DNA from: Hippophae tibetana | Lineage: Eukaryota; Streptophyta; Magnoliopsida; Rosales; Elaeagnaceae | Length of the DNA stretch: 64,000 nucleotides | Direction: 5' to 3' | Assembly (NCBI GenBank): GCA_037013495.1 | Contig: CM072803.1 | Coordinates: 18,125,501-18,189,500 of the forward strand | Shown here: in pieces, positions 51,600-63,900 of the stretch | How positions within the stretch are numbered: position 1 is the first letter of the stretch | Layout of the letters: each line of letters starts with the position of its first letter | Notes under the pieces: generated by a model | Databases searched by the model: none | Told to the model about the DNA's origin: nothing | Seen by the model: the letters and a program-made list of their open reading frames with translations, nothing else | Position numbers and translations under genes: made by a program

Positions 51600-53165
51600 C
51601 TTTCTGGAAATCCAAATGAACCGAACATTTCTAGTACCTATGAGGAAGCAGTTCGAGCGACATCCCTAACTTTGTTAGCCAAAGTTTTAGCAACTAAAGA
51701 CATAAACTCCTACTCATTTCAATCTACTTTTGATTCAGCTACAAACTTGTCCTCTGGAGTTAAGTGTCTTATACTTATATTGCAACATGACGTTGTAAAA
51801 AAATATGGAGAATTGAGATTTGGCATGTTAGAGGTCATTTAATGATTATTAAGAAATGGTCTCCTACTATTCCTCTAGCTAAAACTGATTTTTCTTCAAC
51901 TGAGTTTTGGATTCAAGTTCATGGTCTTCCTCCCATCTGCATGCTCAAAGAAAATGCTTTAATTTTGGATGGATTGTTGGGAACTATAACTGATATAGAC
52001 TTCTCAGATAATAGAAACTTGGTAATTGAAAAATATCTAAGAATGAGGGTGCTGATTAATATTAACTCTAATTTAAAATTTGGTTGCTTTCAAATCAAGG
52101 AAGAAAATAGTTTATCTTGGTTACAATTTATATTTGAAAGGCTTCCTGATTTTTGTTTCAAATGTGGATCTTTTCTGCATAAGGTCGATATTTGCTCTGA
52201 AAGTCTCAAGGTGTTTCTGCATAAGGGCTGATTTTGCATGCAATTCCTCTACAACTCAGTACTTGCAAGGTTTTTTGCATTGGTACAACCAAAATATCCA
52301 AACCTCACCACAACTTAGCCTCAGCCATCACTGTTCTACTTTTGAAATCTCAAATAATTCAACACCTTTTCCAAATACATTATTACTATCTAATGCCTCT
52401 TTTACCATAGCCCCTAATGCACCCATGTTGTCATCATTACAAAGTGACGAAATGTCTTTCAAGTGAAAATAAAGTAACAAGTTGTATATTTCTAATGAAT
52501 CAACTAGTAATGTGATTCCCAATGCAGGTGATTTGATTGCTTCTCTGACTGAGTCAAACTCAAAACAAACTGTTTTACCCTCTACTGGTGTCCAAGCCAT
52601 TTTATCTTATGCAGTTTGTACTTCCACTACTAGAGAAGAATTTCCAACAACTATATACCTCATGGCTCTTTCAATTTAGTTACAGATACCTCTACAAACC
52701 AAATGGGAGAGTAAGCAGCCCACATCAATCTCCCCACTGATAAATAAAGGTAATAGCTTGGAATAGTCATGGATTAGTTAAATCCTATGTTATTAAGTAT
52801 CTACTTAGATTAATTAGGTTATATGATTTTGATTGTATTTGTATTTATGAAAACTAAAGCTAGTAGTGACTTTTGTGTTTCAATTCAACAAAGGGTTAGG
52901 TTATTTTGATGATTTTTGTATCCCAATAGTGAACTGTACTTGTGGCTTGTGTGTTATCAGGAAGCTATGTATTCAGATATTTATGGGTGCTTTTGATCAA
53001 AATGTTATTTATTTGGAACTATGTAATGGTGCATTAATTGAATTAAGTGGAATATGTTTTGCTATTACTCTCTTTGTTATGAATAACTCAAAGATGATTT
53101 AAGCACTATTCTTATATCTCTCATTTCTACATCAAATTCTCATTGGATTTGGTTACGGGATCTTA
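51600..53165 (+). mobile_element. LINE (L1-type) 5' portion: ORF1 and start of endonuclease
   Basis: About 51780-52230 codes a plant LINE ORF1-like protein with a DUF4283-type domain (TEFWIQVHGLPPICMLKENA near 51905, LRMRVLININ near 52040) followed by a zinc knuckle, CFKCGSFLHKVDIC (C-X2-C-X4-H-X4-C), near 52155-52197. After a low-complexity stretch rich in Ser/Asn/Thr (about 52230-52720), the endonuclease start appears at about 52747 as KVIAWNSHGLVKSYVIKYLL (the W-N-x-x-G motif of AP-type endonucleases). It continues to about 53100 (MGAFDQNVIYLELCNGA). There are frame changes and stops: ORF1 is entered only in frame from about 51784, a frame change follows near 52230, and two closely spaced stops lie near 52856-52865. 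The endonuclease is incomplete and no reverse transcriptase follows, so the copy is truncated at its 3' side. Confidence 0.75.
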
Positions 53166-53200
53166 ATGAAGTCTTAACCCAAGCCTAACAAATTAAGAGA

Positions 53201-53480
53201 TGATTGAATAATTGACTCTAAATTCAATTATATTAATTACTTAATTTCCCTCAATTATGTGTTTAAAGTTTGGTCTAATTTCTCTCAATTATATGCCTAA
53301 CGTTTAGCCTAATTTTCCTTAATTAGTGACCTTGATTTTTATCCTCATTTATTGTATAATAGGAAGAAAAAATCTTGCTTCATCTATAATCAGGAGGAGT
53401 TCATGCATTGAGAGCATCATCAAAAATCAGTAGAAAAAAATCAGAAAGAACATAAGCAAACTCAAAGAGAAAAATATAGA
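53201..53480 (+). repeat. Old LTR related to Copia 2 and Copia 6 LTRs
   Basis: It starts TGATTGAATAATTGACTCTA and keeps the order of landmarks: the CTTGCTTCATCTATAA, GAGTTCATGCATTGA and CATAAGCAAACTCAAAGAG blocks. It is clearly more diverged than the other three and has no attached internal region, so it is a solo LTR or fragment. Confidence 0.7.
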
Positions 53481-55179
53481 TGAAGTGAAGAGTTCATCTA
53501 ACCTAATTCTATGGCTATTTGTATTTAGTTGAGGTGGCAATTTTACATAGTAAATCTCTACTGTTGTTTTGACTCTCCATTCAAATTATGGTTAGTAGTT
53601 TCAATGTAAATTGGTCGAGCTCACTTTTGTAGGTTATAAATTTGATGAGCAAGACAGTGACTTGGTAAATTTAATGTTGCAATTTCCTCACTATCTTGGT
53701 GCAAGGTTAGGTGGCGGATATCATGGCAAGCATTGAGAGAAACAATTTTATAAGTGATTAACGCAACTTTTGTTATACTCATCCCTTTATTTATCTTAGG
53801 TATCAACAGAAAATACACTTTGCAAAAACTCTAAATCATGAATCGACTATTCCTTATAGGATTTCGCTTGATTTGGGAAGGTTTCATAGTGAGGGGAAAA
53901 ACAACACTTGCAATCTCAACAAATATAAGCATGTAGTTAGGAACAACTTGAATTGTGTCATTTTTGATAATAATTTGGATATTTCAAGAGATTCGAAGTG
54001 TGTTGTTTGTTTAAGTTATTGCTTTATTTGTTGTTGATTTTAATATTGTCAACATAATCATGTCTTAATATAAAGTTCGCTCTGGTTTCCATTTGTGATG
54101 TGGTATTACAATAAATATTGCTATCTTATGGTAGCAAAACAAAAAAAATATTTTATTAAATTAAAAGTTAATGTGTTAATTAATTAAGAGTATAAACGAA
54201 TATATGCTAAATATCAGAAGCATTAATAATATTTTTATCTTTATAAATAATTATTTTAAATTAAATTGTACTTTTTTTCAAAAGAAATGTACTTCTAATA
54301 TACCCCACAATAAATACATTACTTTTGTGCACCTATTCTAAAAGTATATATACATAACAAAAAAAAAACAAATATAATACAATTTATTATTTTAATCAAA
54401 TACTTAAACGCTTATTACATTATCAATAAATATCTATGAATATAATAGCTTCAAAGTATAAAGCAACAAGAACCATTGAAAAATATATGCATGAAGGTTT
54501 ATTATTAAAAGATGCAAAATATTACACTTAAATTTTATGCTAATATTATTCTAGAATTAAAAACAAAAATAAAAAAATACCTTAATTAAAATAAGCATTC
54601 CTCTGTATAATTAATTCTACAATATGTATGGCTAAAATGTAGAAGAAAAATAAAACTACAAAAATAAAAGCATAAATTAGAATTTAATAAAAAATATATA
54701 TTTAATAAAAATAACTTAAAATATTACAAAATCAACTTTTTTATACATAACTTACTTAATAGTAATTTATAATATTATTTGAGTTTAATATTAGTGTTTG
54801 GTAGGTAAGAAAAAGAACTATAAAATAAAAGCATAAATTTATATTTAATAAAAAATATACTATATCTAATAAAAATAACTTAGACTATTATAAAATAATA
54901 TTTTTTTTTAAGTAATTTATAACATTATTTGAGCTTGATATTGGTCTTTGATAATTAAGAAAATAAGGAAAATAAAGAGAAAGGAAATGTAGGAAAACCT
55001 TATGGAAAGTGTTAAATGGAGAGTTGTTAGCACCGGTAGGGGCGATTGGGTGTACCAGAAGGACGGAGCAATCACTGGAGTGGCAGCGGGCTAGGACGGT
55101 TAGGTGAATAGGGTTCACATGGCACAACAGGGTCAAGCAAAAAAGAGGGAGATTGAAGGAGGAAAATGAGTTAGTAGGA
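53481..55179. other. No gene recognised
   Basis: 53481-54060 is of ordinary composition with a 65-codon minus-strand open frame (53621-53818) of no known family. 54100-54960 is very AT-rich. 54960-55179 is GC-richer and may belong to the transposon end that follows. Confidence 0.5.
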
Positions 55180-55409
55180 TTTTAACCTCTGCGTTAGTTC
55201 TTGGAAATAACACATACTAATTTACATCGGTTTTTCACAATAATTGACGCACAGCAAAAAAATTTGAAGTTATTTTATGTCAATTTTTATAACAACCGAA
55301 TTAACTATGCGTCGGTTGTTATAAAAATTGGCGCAAACTACTTTTAAACAAATTTTGTGTAGTATCCGTTTAAAATTGATACAAATGATCAGTTTTGTAG
55401 TAGTATGTT
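55180..55409. mobile_element. CACTA-like transposon end with hairpin
   Basis: The right end reads TTTTGTAGTAGTA (about 55395-55407), resembling a CACTA terminus. Inside is a perfect 18-bp inverted repeat (55281-55298 and 55313-55330) with a 14-bp loop, and repeated TTGACGCA/TTGGCGCA motifs. The left end is unknown and no transposase is present. Confidence 0.5.
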
Positions 55410-57164
55410 CGTTCTTGTATTAAAGAAGTGATTAAAATATAGAATTTTGGGTTTGGATTAGATAATTTTTAGATTATTAAAATTGAGAACTTTTGGGTAT
55501 GGATTAGGTAATTTTTTAATCCACGTTAATTTCTTATGTTTTTTGTTTTTTGGTTCTGCGTTTGTTGTGTTTGGTGTTTTCACAATTATATATGGTGTGC
55601 CCGGCCAACAAAAGATAGTAATATTACTTTTTAAATAAAGGTTACAATGTGTTATGACTTGAAATAAGGGAGATGAAGTAATAATATATAATAATTAATA
55701 AATTTTAAATGATAATTTAAATAACTAAATAATAAATTTAAAATATAAAAAATAATATCCTAAAAATAATAATTTCAATTAAATAATTATTATCTAATTA
55801 TTTCAGATTAGTAATAGTTTGATTTTAGATGATTATGATTTTAGTTTATAAATATAATGAGTCTTATCAACCTATACAAATAGTCTATTCGTATAAACAG
55901 TATCCAAGTAAAATAATTTACTCCTGTTTTTATCCTCCCTTCTAAAAAGTTATGGTTGTCTTCTTTTGTGTAGGAGAAAATTTTATTTTCACGTATGAGA
56001 TTTATAAATTTATTTATTTATTTAATTTAAATAAATATTATAAAAGTTATCCTATGAATTATTTTAACCTAAATAGATTTAGATATAATATGATAATTTC
56101 TTCTCTTATATCTGATTAATTTAGAGTAATATTAAATATATTTTGTTACGTGTTTTGGCAAGCTTTTTTCTTAAATCGAAATCCACATATGATGTTATAT
56201 TTCAAAATTTTGTTATTAATATTCAAAAATTCAATAACTCAAGTTATCCAAAGTTAAATTTCGTTAAATATTTATTATATTATCAATTAAAATATATAAA
56301 TTTAAATGGATACCAGGTTAAGAAGAATTCTCAAAAAAAAAAATTTACTTCTTGGATTATAAAAGAATTAAGTAATTTATATTGTTATAAATTTTATGAA
56401 TAATAACAAAAATCTTAAAGTATACAAGTTTGATTCCCTAAAATAGCATTATTAATAATTCAAGATAGACCATTGTTGGCTGGATATAGGATTTTAGGCT
56501 TTGAAATAAGCTATGCATGAAAGCAACTGCAAGAATCCATTTTGTATGACTTTTGGTGTAGGTTGGACCATAAAACAGAAATGCCCACCAAGGAATTTAT
56601 ATGCCATGCATCAACTAGCTATTGAGAATATTATATACAATATGATGAGCACGGACGTATCTTAGAATGAATTTATTTTGAATTTTTATTTTTCTAAAAA
56701 AAGAAAATATATATATAAGAAGTTGTGTGATAATGTCACTGATTGATACTAAAATACATATAAGAAGTTATATTTTAACATTTTCTCCATCAACAACATG
56801 GAGTCTTCTGGTTTAGTGAAATTGACTTTTGTAAAATAAATATCAAAAGAATATGTTGTAGATTATCTTTGAAATTGATATTTGATGCTTTCTTTGAAAT
56901 AATGGAATAATTTCTTCTTTCTTCTTTTTCTTATGGCATGGGACGCAACATCCTCAATCTTCCTGTTTGGCACAACAAAAGCACATAATAAATAAATAAA
57001 AAATAAAAAATAAGAACATAAAAATATTTGTGTAATTAGATAAATTAATTTATTTTAGGGTAAACAAATTTATTAATATTATTTTTTTATACATAAAATC
57101 TTAACCTAATATACAATACATGTCATATTTTAAGAATAATTTTAAGATATTAAAATAATCTTAA
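55410..57164. other. AT-rich sequence, no gene recognised
   Basis: It contains an 86-codon open frame at 56143-56403 (Asn/Lys/Phe/Tyr-rich, expected by chance at this composition). No transposon landmark was recognised. Confidence 0.5.
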
Positions 57165-57545
57165 AACCCAAAATCTAAATATATTTTATATCACTCAAAC
57201 TCAAAGAACTCATACATGTAATATCATTGATATTTGGCATACAAAATATATTTTAAAAAAAACTCAATATACTAATATTTTTTCTATTTTAATTTATATA
57301 AGTCAAATCACATTAATACACATCCTATTTTTTGTCCATGTTCTAAAAATAATATTAATATATCTCAAAGTAATATTCAAATTCAAAACCTAAACATATT
57401 TAATATTACTCAAATCCAAACCCCTAGTATATATAATATTATTATCACTTACAAAAATATAATTTAAAAAAACTCAAATATACTGATACTTTTTTCTATT
57501 TTAATTTGTACAGCCAAATCACATTAATAATACACATCCTTTTTT
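57165..57545. repeat. Tandem duplication, ~0.2 kb units
   Basis: Two diverged units (about 57165-57345 and 57375-57545) share, in order, CTAAATATATTTTATATCAC-like, TAATATCATTGATAT-like, AAAATATATTTTAAAAAAAC-like and CAAATCACATTAATA blocks. Confidence 0.65.
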
Positions 57546-57590
57546 TTTTTCCTTTTTCTTTTCTTTTTGTGGCTGCTCAACACTCCACAC

Positions 57591-57735
57591 AAGGTAAAAG
57601 TGGTAAAAGAGGTATTAAATCATTAGCCACAAAGTGATAAAAGTGGGTATTCAAGTTCATTATAGATGTGAGCTATTGTAACTGGTAGATTTATTACAAG
57701 CCAATGCATTAACTTTTTTTGCTTCATCGCTTAAG
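57591..57735. repeat. Direct repeat, copy a (~145 bp)
   Basis: It shares GTATTAAATCATTAGCCACA, AAGTGATAAAAGTGGGTATT and ATGTGAGCTATT with 58427-58578. Confidence 0.85.
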
Positions 57736-58426
57736 TCACCTACCAAGTCCAATGTAAAGGACTCTTAGGTTCTTTTTTGTTCTAATACCATTTACTCTAT
57801 CAATCTCTATCTTGGTGTAAAAAGAAAAATATCAGTATCAAGTAACGCATAAGATATATTCATACAAATCGATCTTTACATCCCATTTGTAGATAGGATA
57901 TATCAAACACTTCATTTAATACTTAATAAAAAAAACAATTCTATTCGGAATTACATTATCTTAAAAGTAATATTTTAATACCATATTTTATCATAAAAAA
58001 TAGTAATCATTTTGTTAAACTTTATTCTAAATCAATTTGTATAAGTTTCTTTTTTTCTCTGGTCAAATAACTTTTATTCAAGTCCAGAGACTAGTAGAAA
58101 AACCATAGCTAAGAGAATCTAATTTGCTCAATAAAATTAAATTCTTTTTCAATTTAATAACAAATCTTACATCATCCAAAGTTACATTCTAATTTATACA
58201 ATGAAATTACGTACTACAACACTATTTTCCTGCACACAACACCCTTTTTTTATTTTTTACTGTGTGGGTCTGTCTTCTTCATTTCAAGCTTGTCATATGG
58301 GTATATATATTTATTACCCACAAAAGACCTTTTGCTTTTCACTATTTATTACCCACAAAGTCAGCAACAAAAAAATCAATTAAACCTTTTGGCACCACAA
58401 ACCTTTTGGCTTCTCACCACCACAGA
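57736..58426. other. Spacer between direct repeats, no gene recognised
   Basis: AT-rich. It contains two overlapping short open frames (58201-58462) without family motifs. Confidence 0.5.
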
Positions 58427-58578
58427 TACGGTGAAAATGGTAAAAGGGTATTAAATCATTAGCCACAAAGTGATAAAAGTGGGTATTCAAGCTCATCATA
58501 AATGTGAGCTATTTGTAACTGAAAGATTCATTACAAATCAATGTATTGACATTTTAGCTTCATCTCTTAATCTCATGC
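58427..58578. repeat. Direct repeat, copy b (~145 bp)
   Basis: Partner of 57591-57735, about 0.84 kb downstream, highly similar. Confidence 0.85.
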
Positions 58579-58900
58579 ATCTATAAAATCATCCGATGTA
58601 ATTTATATTAATTAAAATCATTTTTCAAACGATCTGATCTGGTTTATATTAATTTTTAAACCGGTCAAACATGATCAAACCGGTTTAATAATATATTAAA
58701 ATTTTCATATTATTTCTCATTATAGGTATTCAAAAATTGAATCAAATCAGAAATCAGACCGAACGGTTTTATAAATCAAAGAGTCTAGTTTGGTTTGTAT
58801 TAATCAAAACTGTTTCAAACGATTTGGTCCAGTCCGATCTAAGTAATATAAACAGTTTAATCTGATTATTTTTTTTCCTCAAACTGGACCGGTAGATACC
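58579..58900. repeat. ACCGGT/TTTGGT-rich tract, possibly a hAT-like terminal fragment
   Basis: Motifs such as AAACCGGTC, AACCGGTTT, GGTTTATATTAA and ACCGAACGGTTT recur in both orientations, like the subterminal repeats of plant hAT elements. No defined ends. Confidence 0.35.
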
Positions 58901-60665
58901 TAATGAGTGCTCAAAAATCACTAAAATTACCATGAATTTATTCACTTTAATTTATTAAAAAGATATATATTTATATGATTTTATCATATTTCTATATAAA
59001 TTTGGCTTTTCAGAATCACAGATATTTTTATTGTTTTTACATATTTTCGCTTAAAAAATTAACTTAAATATACAAAAAATTACTGGAGATAATACATCAC
59101 AAATATATTCATAAAATAAATGAGGAAAAGTGAAAAAAAAGTGAAAAAATTAGACAAAATGGGACAAAAATGATGAAATAGCGCACATAGCCGCCCAACA
59201 GTGCCGACCCGTGCATGTCGCACGCCCATCTGCGCCCAGTCCACGCACACCATTGCGCATATCTGCACACACCGTTGCGCCCATCTGCCCCATTCCACGT
59301 GCACCACCGCGCCCCACCTACCAGTTGACATCAATTGATGTCATCATCACCTACTATGTGTTTCCTCCATTTTTAATCATTTTTTCCACCCACTTTTTCT
59401 TCCTCTCCTCACCTATAAATACCCCTATTCTACACACCTCAAAAACATCTTCTTCTCTCTTTCTTTCTCTCCATTTCTTAGTTTTTAGTTTTTCTTAGTT
59501 AGTTTTAGAGTTCTTTTCTTTTTGAGAAGAACTAATTATGTTTTTATAATTTATTAGTTTTTTTATTCAATAAATGGAAATGCAAATTCCGTTTGGAGGT
59601 TTTTCAGCAACGAGAATAACATCAAAGTATTGTAAGGAATTTATTTTCTTTACATTTATTTTTTATGTTTTATTCTTATATGTTATATTTAATTTTTCTG
59701 TGATTAAATTTAACTTTACTGACTGTTTGTAAACATGATATAATAATAACGTTGTTATGCTTGCGAAATATTAAATAGGTAAAAATCTCTAAAATGAATT
59801 AATTTTGTTTTTATTCAAGATTTTATATTAAGAATATTATAGAGAAATATATTATTTTTCATTACAAACTTAAATTTGAAAATTAGATTTTAAGGTTTAG
59901 TTATCCAGTCTGATTTAGAGTAGTGTTCTTTTATTTGTTGGTACAATCGCTCAGTAGTTAGAGTAAAGCTTTATTTCAAAAGTTTTTATAAGAATTATTA
60001 TCTGAAAATATATTGACCACATGTTTTCAGTAGTGGTTTTAAAACTTGAAAGTTAGTACTCGGATAATTAAATTCTTAAGTTTAATTTGGATACATTGAA
60101 TAAAGTTTAAACTGTGTAACCCCACCAAAAGTGGCATTTAAATGGTTCATTTTCAATCTCTTAGAAAAAAAGGAATTAATTTAATTAACCAAATTAGTTA
60201 TCAACCTCACACATAGGTGTTAATTGATTTGTTTAGTTAACAAAGAATATCTAACTCCATCAAAGGTGTTACTCATATAAAAAAGAGAGAATTAATAAAT
60301 ATCAATTTATACCTTTAATAACCTAAATGATATGAGCAAACATAATTAACTTAGTTATTATATCCATAAATACTCTACTATTATAAATGATAAAATTTTC
60401 ATAAATGTTTATTGAATTTGTATCTGTATCTATGTTTATTTTTATGTTATTAGATTAGAAACACAAAAACCCAAAATATCGTGACAGGATGTTTAAAATT
60501 TAATTTCGTTTTTAAAAGTTTGGATAATAAATTAAAAACCACATATATTCCTTCCTTAGATCGACCTTGGGAATATACTTATCATTTTCTACGAAATGAT
60601 TTGTGCCCTTGTGAGAGTTTTATAAATATAAAACCAAAGTATTGGTAGGATCGGCGATAGAATCA
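58901..60665 (+). repeat. Ty3/Gypsy LTR (Tat/Athila-like)
   Basis: It starts near TGAGTGCTCAAAAATCAC (58904) and ends near GGATCGGCGATAGAATCA (about 60665). It is homologous to the reverse complement of 31666-33506. A GC-rich block lies at 59180-59340 and a TATA-like CTATAAATACCCC near 59413. The upstream flank shows no element sequence, so this is the 5' LTR. Confidence 0.82.
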
Positions 60666-60939
60666 AGCTTTTGGTGTCATTGTCAAGGATGAAATCAAGT
60701 TTTTGGCGCCGTTGTCGGGGAAAGAATAGCATTTTTAAATTATTTATCAAAATTTAAAAAACAATTGTACTGTAAATTATTGTGATTTTTTATTTTGAGT
60801 TAAAAAAAAGAAAAAAATAATAAGTAAATAAATAAATTGTTGTTCGTAAATATTTAAAAAAAATAAAAAAAAATATTTTTTTTATTTAAAAAAAAACTTA
60901 CCGTTCATTAATAGTTAAACAAAACAAAAAAATTCAAAT
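60666..60939 (+). mobile_element. Gypsy primer-binding site and leader start
   Basis: TTTTTGGCGCCGTTGTCGGGG (about 60697-60720, quoted in part: TGGCGCCGTTGTCGGGG) is complementary, with one difference, to the 3' end of tRNA-Asp, the primer of Tat/Athila-type elements. A degenerate second copy (TTTTGGTGTCATTGTCAAGG) lies about 40 bp upstream. A/T-rich leader follows until it is cut by the hAT element at 60940. No gag-pol is in the window. Confidence 0.8.
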
Positions 60940-63900
60940 TAGGGGTGAGCATCGGTTCGAAACCGCAAATTTTAGGTCAATCCGAATCCGAATCCGATCC
61001 GATCCGAAGCAAATTATGAATTATTCAATATGAATCTGATCCGCTGTACATACCAATCCGAACAAATCCGAAACCACCAATTTTAAGTCAATCTGAATTC
61101 GATCCAATCCGATCCGATCCGATCCGAAAATTATTTAAACCAAAAATTATTCAATCTGAAACCAATCCGTTGTACATGTCAATCCCAACAAATCTGAATT
61201 TGCTAATTTTAAGTCAATCCGAATCTGATCCAATTCGAAAATTATTAAATCCAAAATTTTAATTTAAATCTATTAAAAAATTACATAAATAAAAAAATTA
61301 TGAAATATCAATCCGATTGGAACCGCTATAAATGTCAATCCGAACAAATCCAAATCTGATTTAATTTCAACATATAAAATGAAAAATTACATATAATAAA
61401 AAAAATCTAAAATAAAAATATTTTTCATACAAATTAAAAAAGTAAGTGACAACATGATTAAAAATAATTCAACAAAAATAATCAAAAAGAAAAAATTAAA
61501 CATTAATTACATACTTTAACTCCAAATATACATAGTAATAATTTAACTCCAAAAAATTAAATAGCAATTACATAAATTAACTTCACTCTACGAACATTAA
61601 TAACAACAACTCTTTTTGATAATCATTCAAGGTTTAAGTCACCAATACCATCAAGAATATCTGCACAATGAAAAATTAAAAAGTTAAAAATATATAAATA
61701 ATGAGCTAATAAACATAATAATATATATTTGATAACAAATAAATCTATATATATTTGAAATATATATTTGAAAGTTTTATGAAATATACCTGATTCTAGA
61801 GCTTCAATTTCATCAAGTGACTCTTGGATATTAAGGATTGGAGATGAACGAATCCAATTTTTGAGTGCAAATCAAAGATTGTACAGTTTTAGAAGATAAG
61901 GAACTCTTGTATGAACTAATTGTACGACCACCAGTAGAGAATGCAGATTCAGATGATACGGTAGATACTAGTATGGCCAATACATCTCGAGCTATCAAAG
62001 ACAAAATCTTAAATCATGAACATTCCACCAACTTAAAAGATCAAATTTCTCATTATCCATATCAACCAATGCTTCTTGTAAGTATTTTTCCACTTCAAAT
62101 TTGTTTTCCATAGTATGAACTTCTTTTAAATGCTTTCTCTTACAAGAAGCATAAAGTTGGAATGCATCTGCTTCTAAACCAAAATCTTCTGTACCTATTT
62201 CTAAAGGTTGAGAAGATTCTTTTATGTTTGAGAGAAAATATGCTTTATGATACTCCTTGTACATATCTTCCAAAGTTTTTTTTTTACCCTTTTAGAACTC
62301 ATTGAAGCCTCAATCTCATCCCTATTACACAATTCTAGCAAATTTAGATGTAAAGAACACTCTTTATGCCTAGGATCAAGTAAAACAGACACAATTAACA
62401 TCATATTCATTTTAGATATTCCTCCCCAATATTTGTCAAACTTTACCTTCATATCACTAGTCATCTGCATCATAATATAATCCTCGCATTTACTCCACAT
62501 ATCAAGTTTATCATGAATAAAACAAATACGATCCAAGAAGAAATTAGAAGTCACATATAAAGATCCAGAAAACATTAATGTAGCTTCATAAAAAACTTTC
62601 AAAAATAAGACAAAATGTCTAGCATTATCCCAATCCATTATAGTCGGAGCTTGTTTAATTTCACCTTGACAAAACTCTTGATAGTATCCCAAATCAGTGA
62701 TCTCTAACCTTTCAAATGCTTTTTTGAAAATAAGTTGCAGAATCCAACATCAAGTAAGTTGAATTCCACCTTGTCGTAACATCTAATCAAACGAGTTTTT
62801 GAGTAGAGAGTTTTTCCATTTCAGCAGCACTCTTAAATTTTTGTAGTCTAATTGGTGATCCTCTCACGTATCTTACAACAACACGAATCCTATTTATTGA
62901 TATGTTATACTCTTTCAAATCTTGCTCAATAATTAAATTCAGAATATGTGCACCACATCGCATGTGAAAATGTTTTGATTCTAAAATTGCATTACCCCAA
63001 CCATTAACGCATTTTTTTCAAATAAGTAAGTGCAGTATCATTAGAACTTGCATTATCAACTGTAATACATAATATCCTATCAATGCCCCAATCTAACAAA
63101 CATGCTTCAATTGCTCTACCAAGTGTATCACCTTTATGATTTGGAACTTGACAAAAGTTCAAGATTCTCTTTTGTAAATTCCAACCACTATCAACAAAAT
63201 GAGCAGTTAAACACATATAACATAAATTCTGACGAGATGTTCATGTATCAATGGTAAGACATATTCTTTTACTAGTTCTATTCAATAACTCTTTTAATTT
63301 TAATCTTTCAATAACGTACAAATTCAAGCAATCTCTTGCAATAGTCCACCAAGAAGGGATTTTAAACAAAGGTTGTAACTCTTCAATAAACTCCTTAAAT
63401 CCTTCACCTTCTACGATAATAAATGGCAATTCATATTTTATTATCATCCTTACCAATTTTTCTCTACATCTTTCAGCATTAAAACTATGGGGTACAAGAC
63501 TTCCTTCCTTATGGAAAGCTAAAGTTTTTTGTTTCTTAAGAACTCTACCGGGAAACTTATCACATCCAATGGAAATATGTGCAAGCAAATTTGACGTGCC
63601 AGATTTTCTTGACACATACTTATATTGTTTCTTACAATATTTGCATATAGCTTTGCGATGTTGCCCTACCTCTTCTATAGTAAAATGAGCCCATGCTTCA
63701 CTACTAGATCTAGAGGAAACTTTTTTACATTCTTCTTTAGAAGCAATGTATAGGTGAGGAATTGGAGTACTTACAGAATCTTTTTCTTGAGTTCGTTGTG
63801 TTGCACTTTCATCTTTATTTACTTCTTCAATCACATAAAGTGTATCATTATCTTTATCTAAAACCATCTGTATAGTTGTATAAAAAAATATTAGACATTT

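Noticed and set aside
52328-52600. Minus-strand 90-codon open frame
   Set aside because: Antisense to the low-complexity linker of the LINE; no family motif.
56143-56403. 86-codon open frame
   Set aside because: Composition (Lys/Asn/Tyr/Phe) is that of random AT-rich DNA; no motif.
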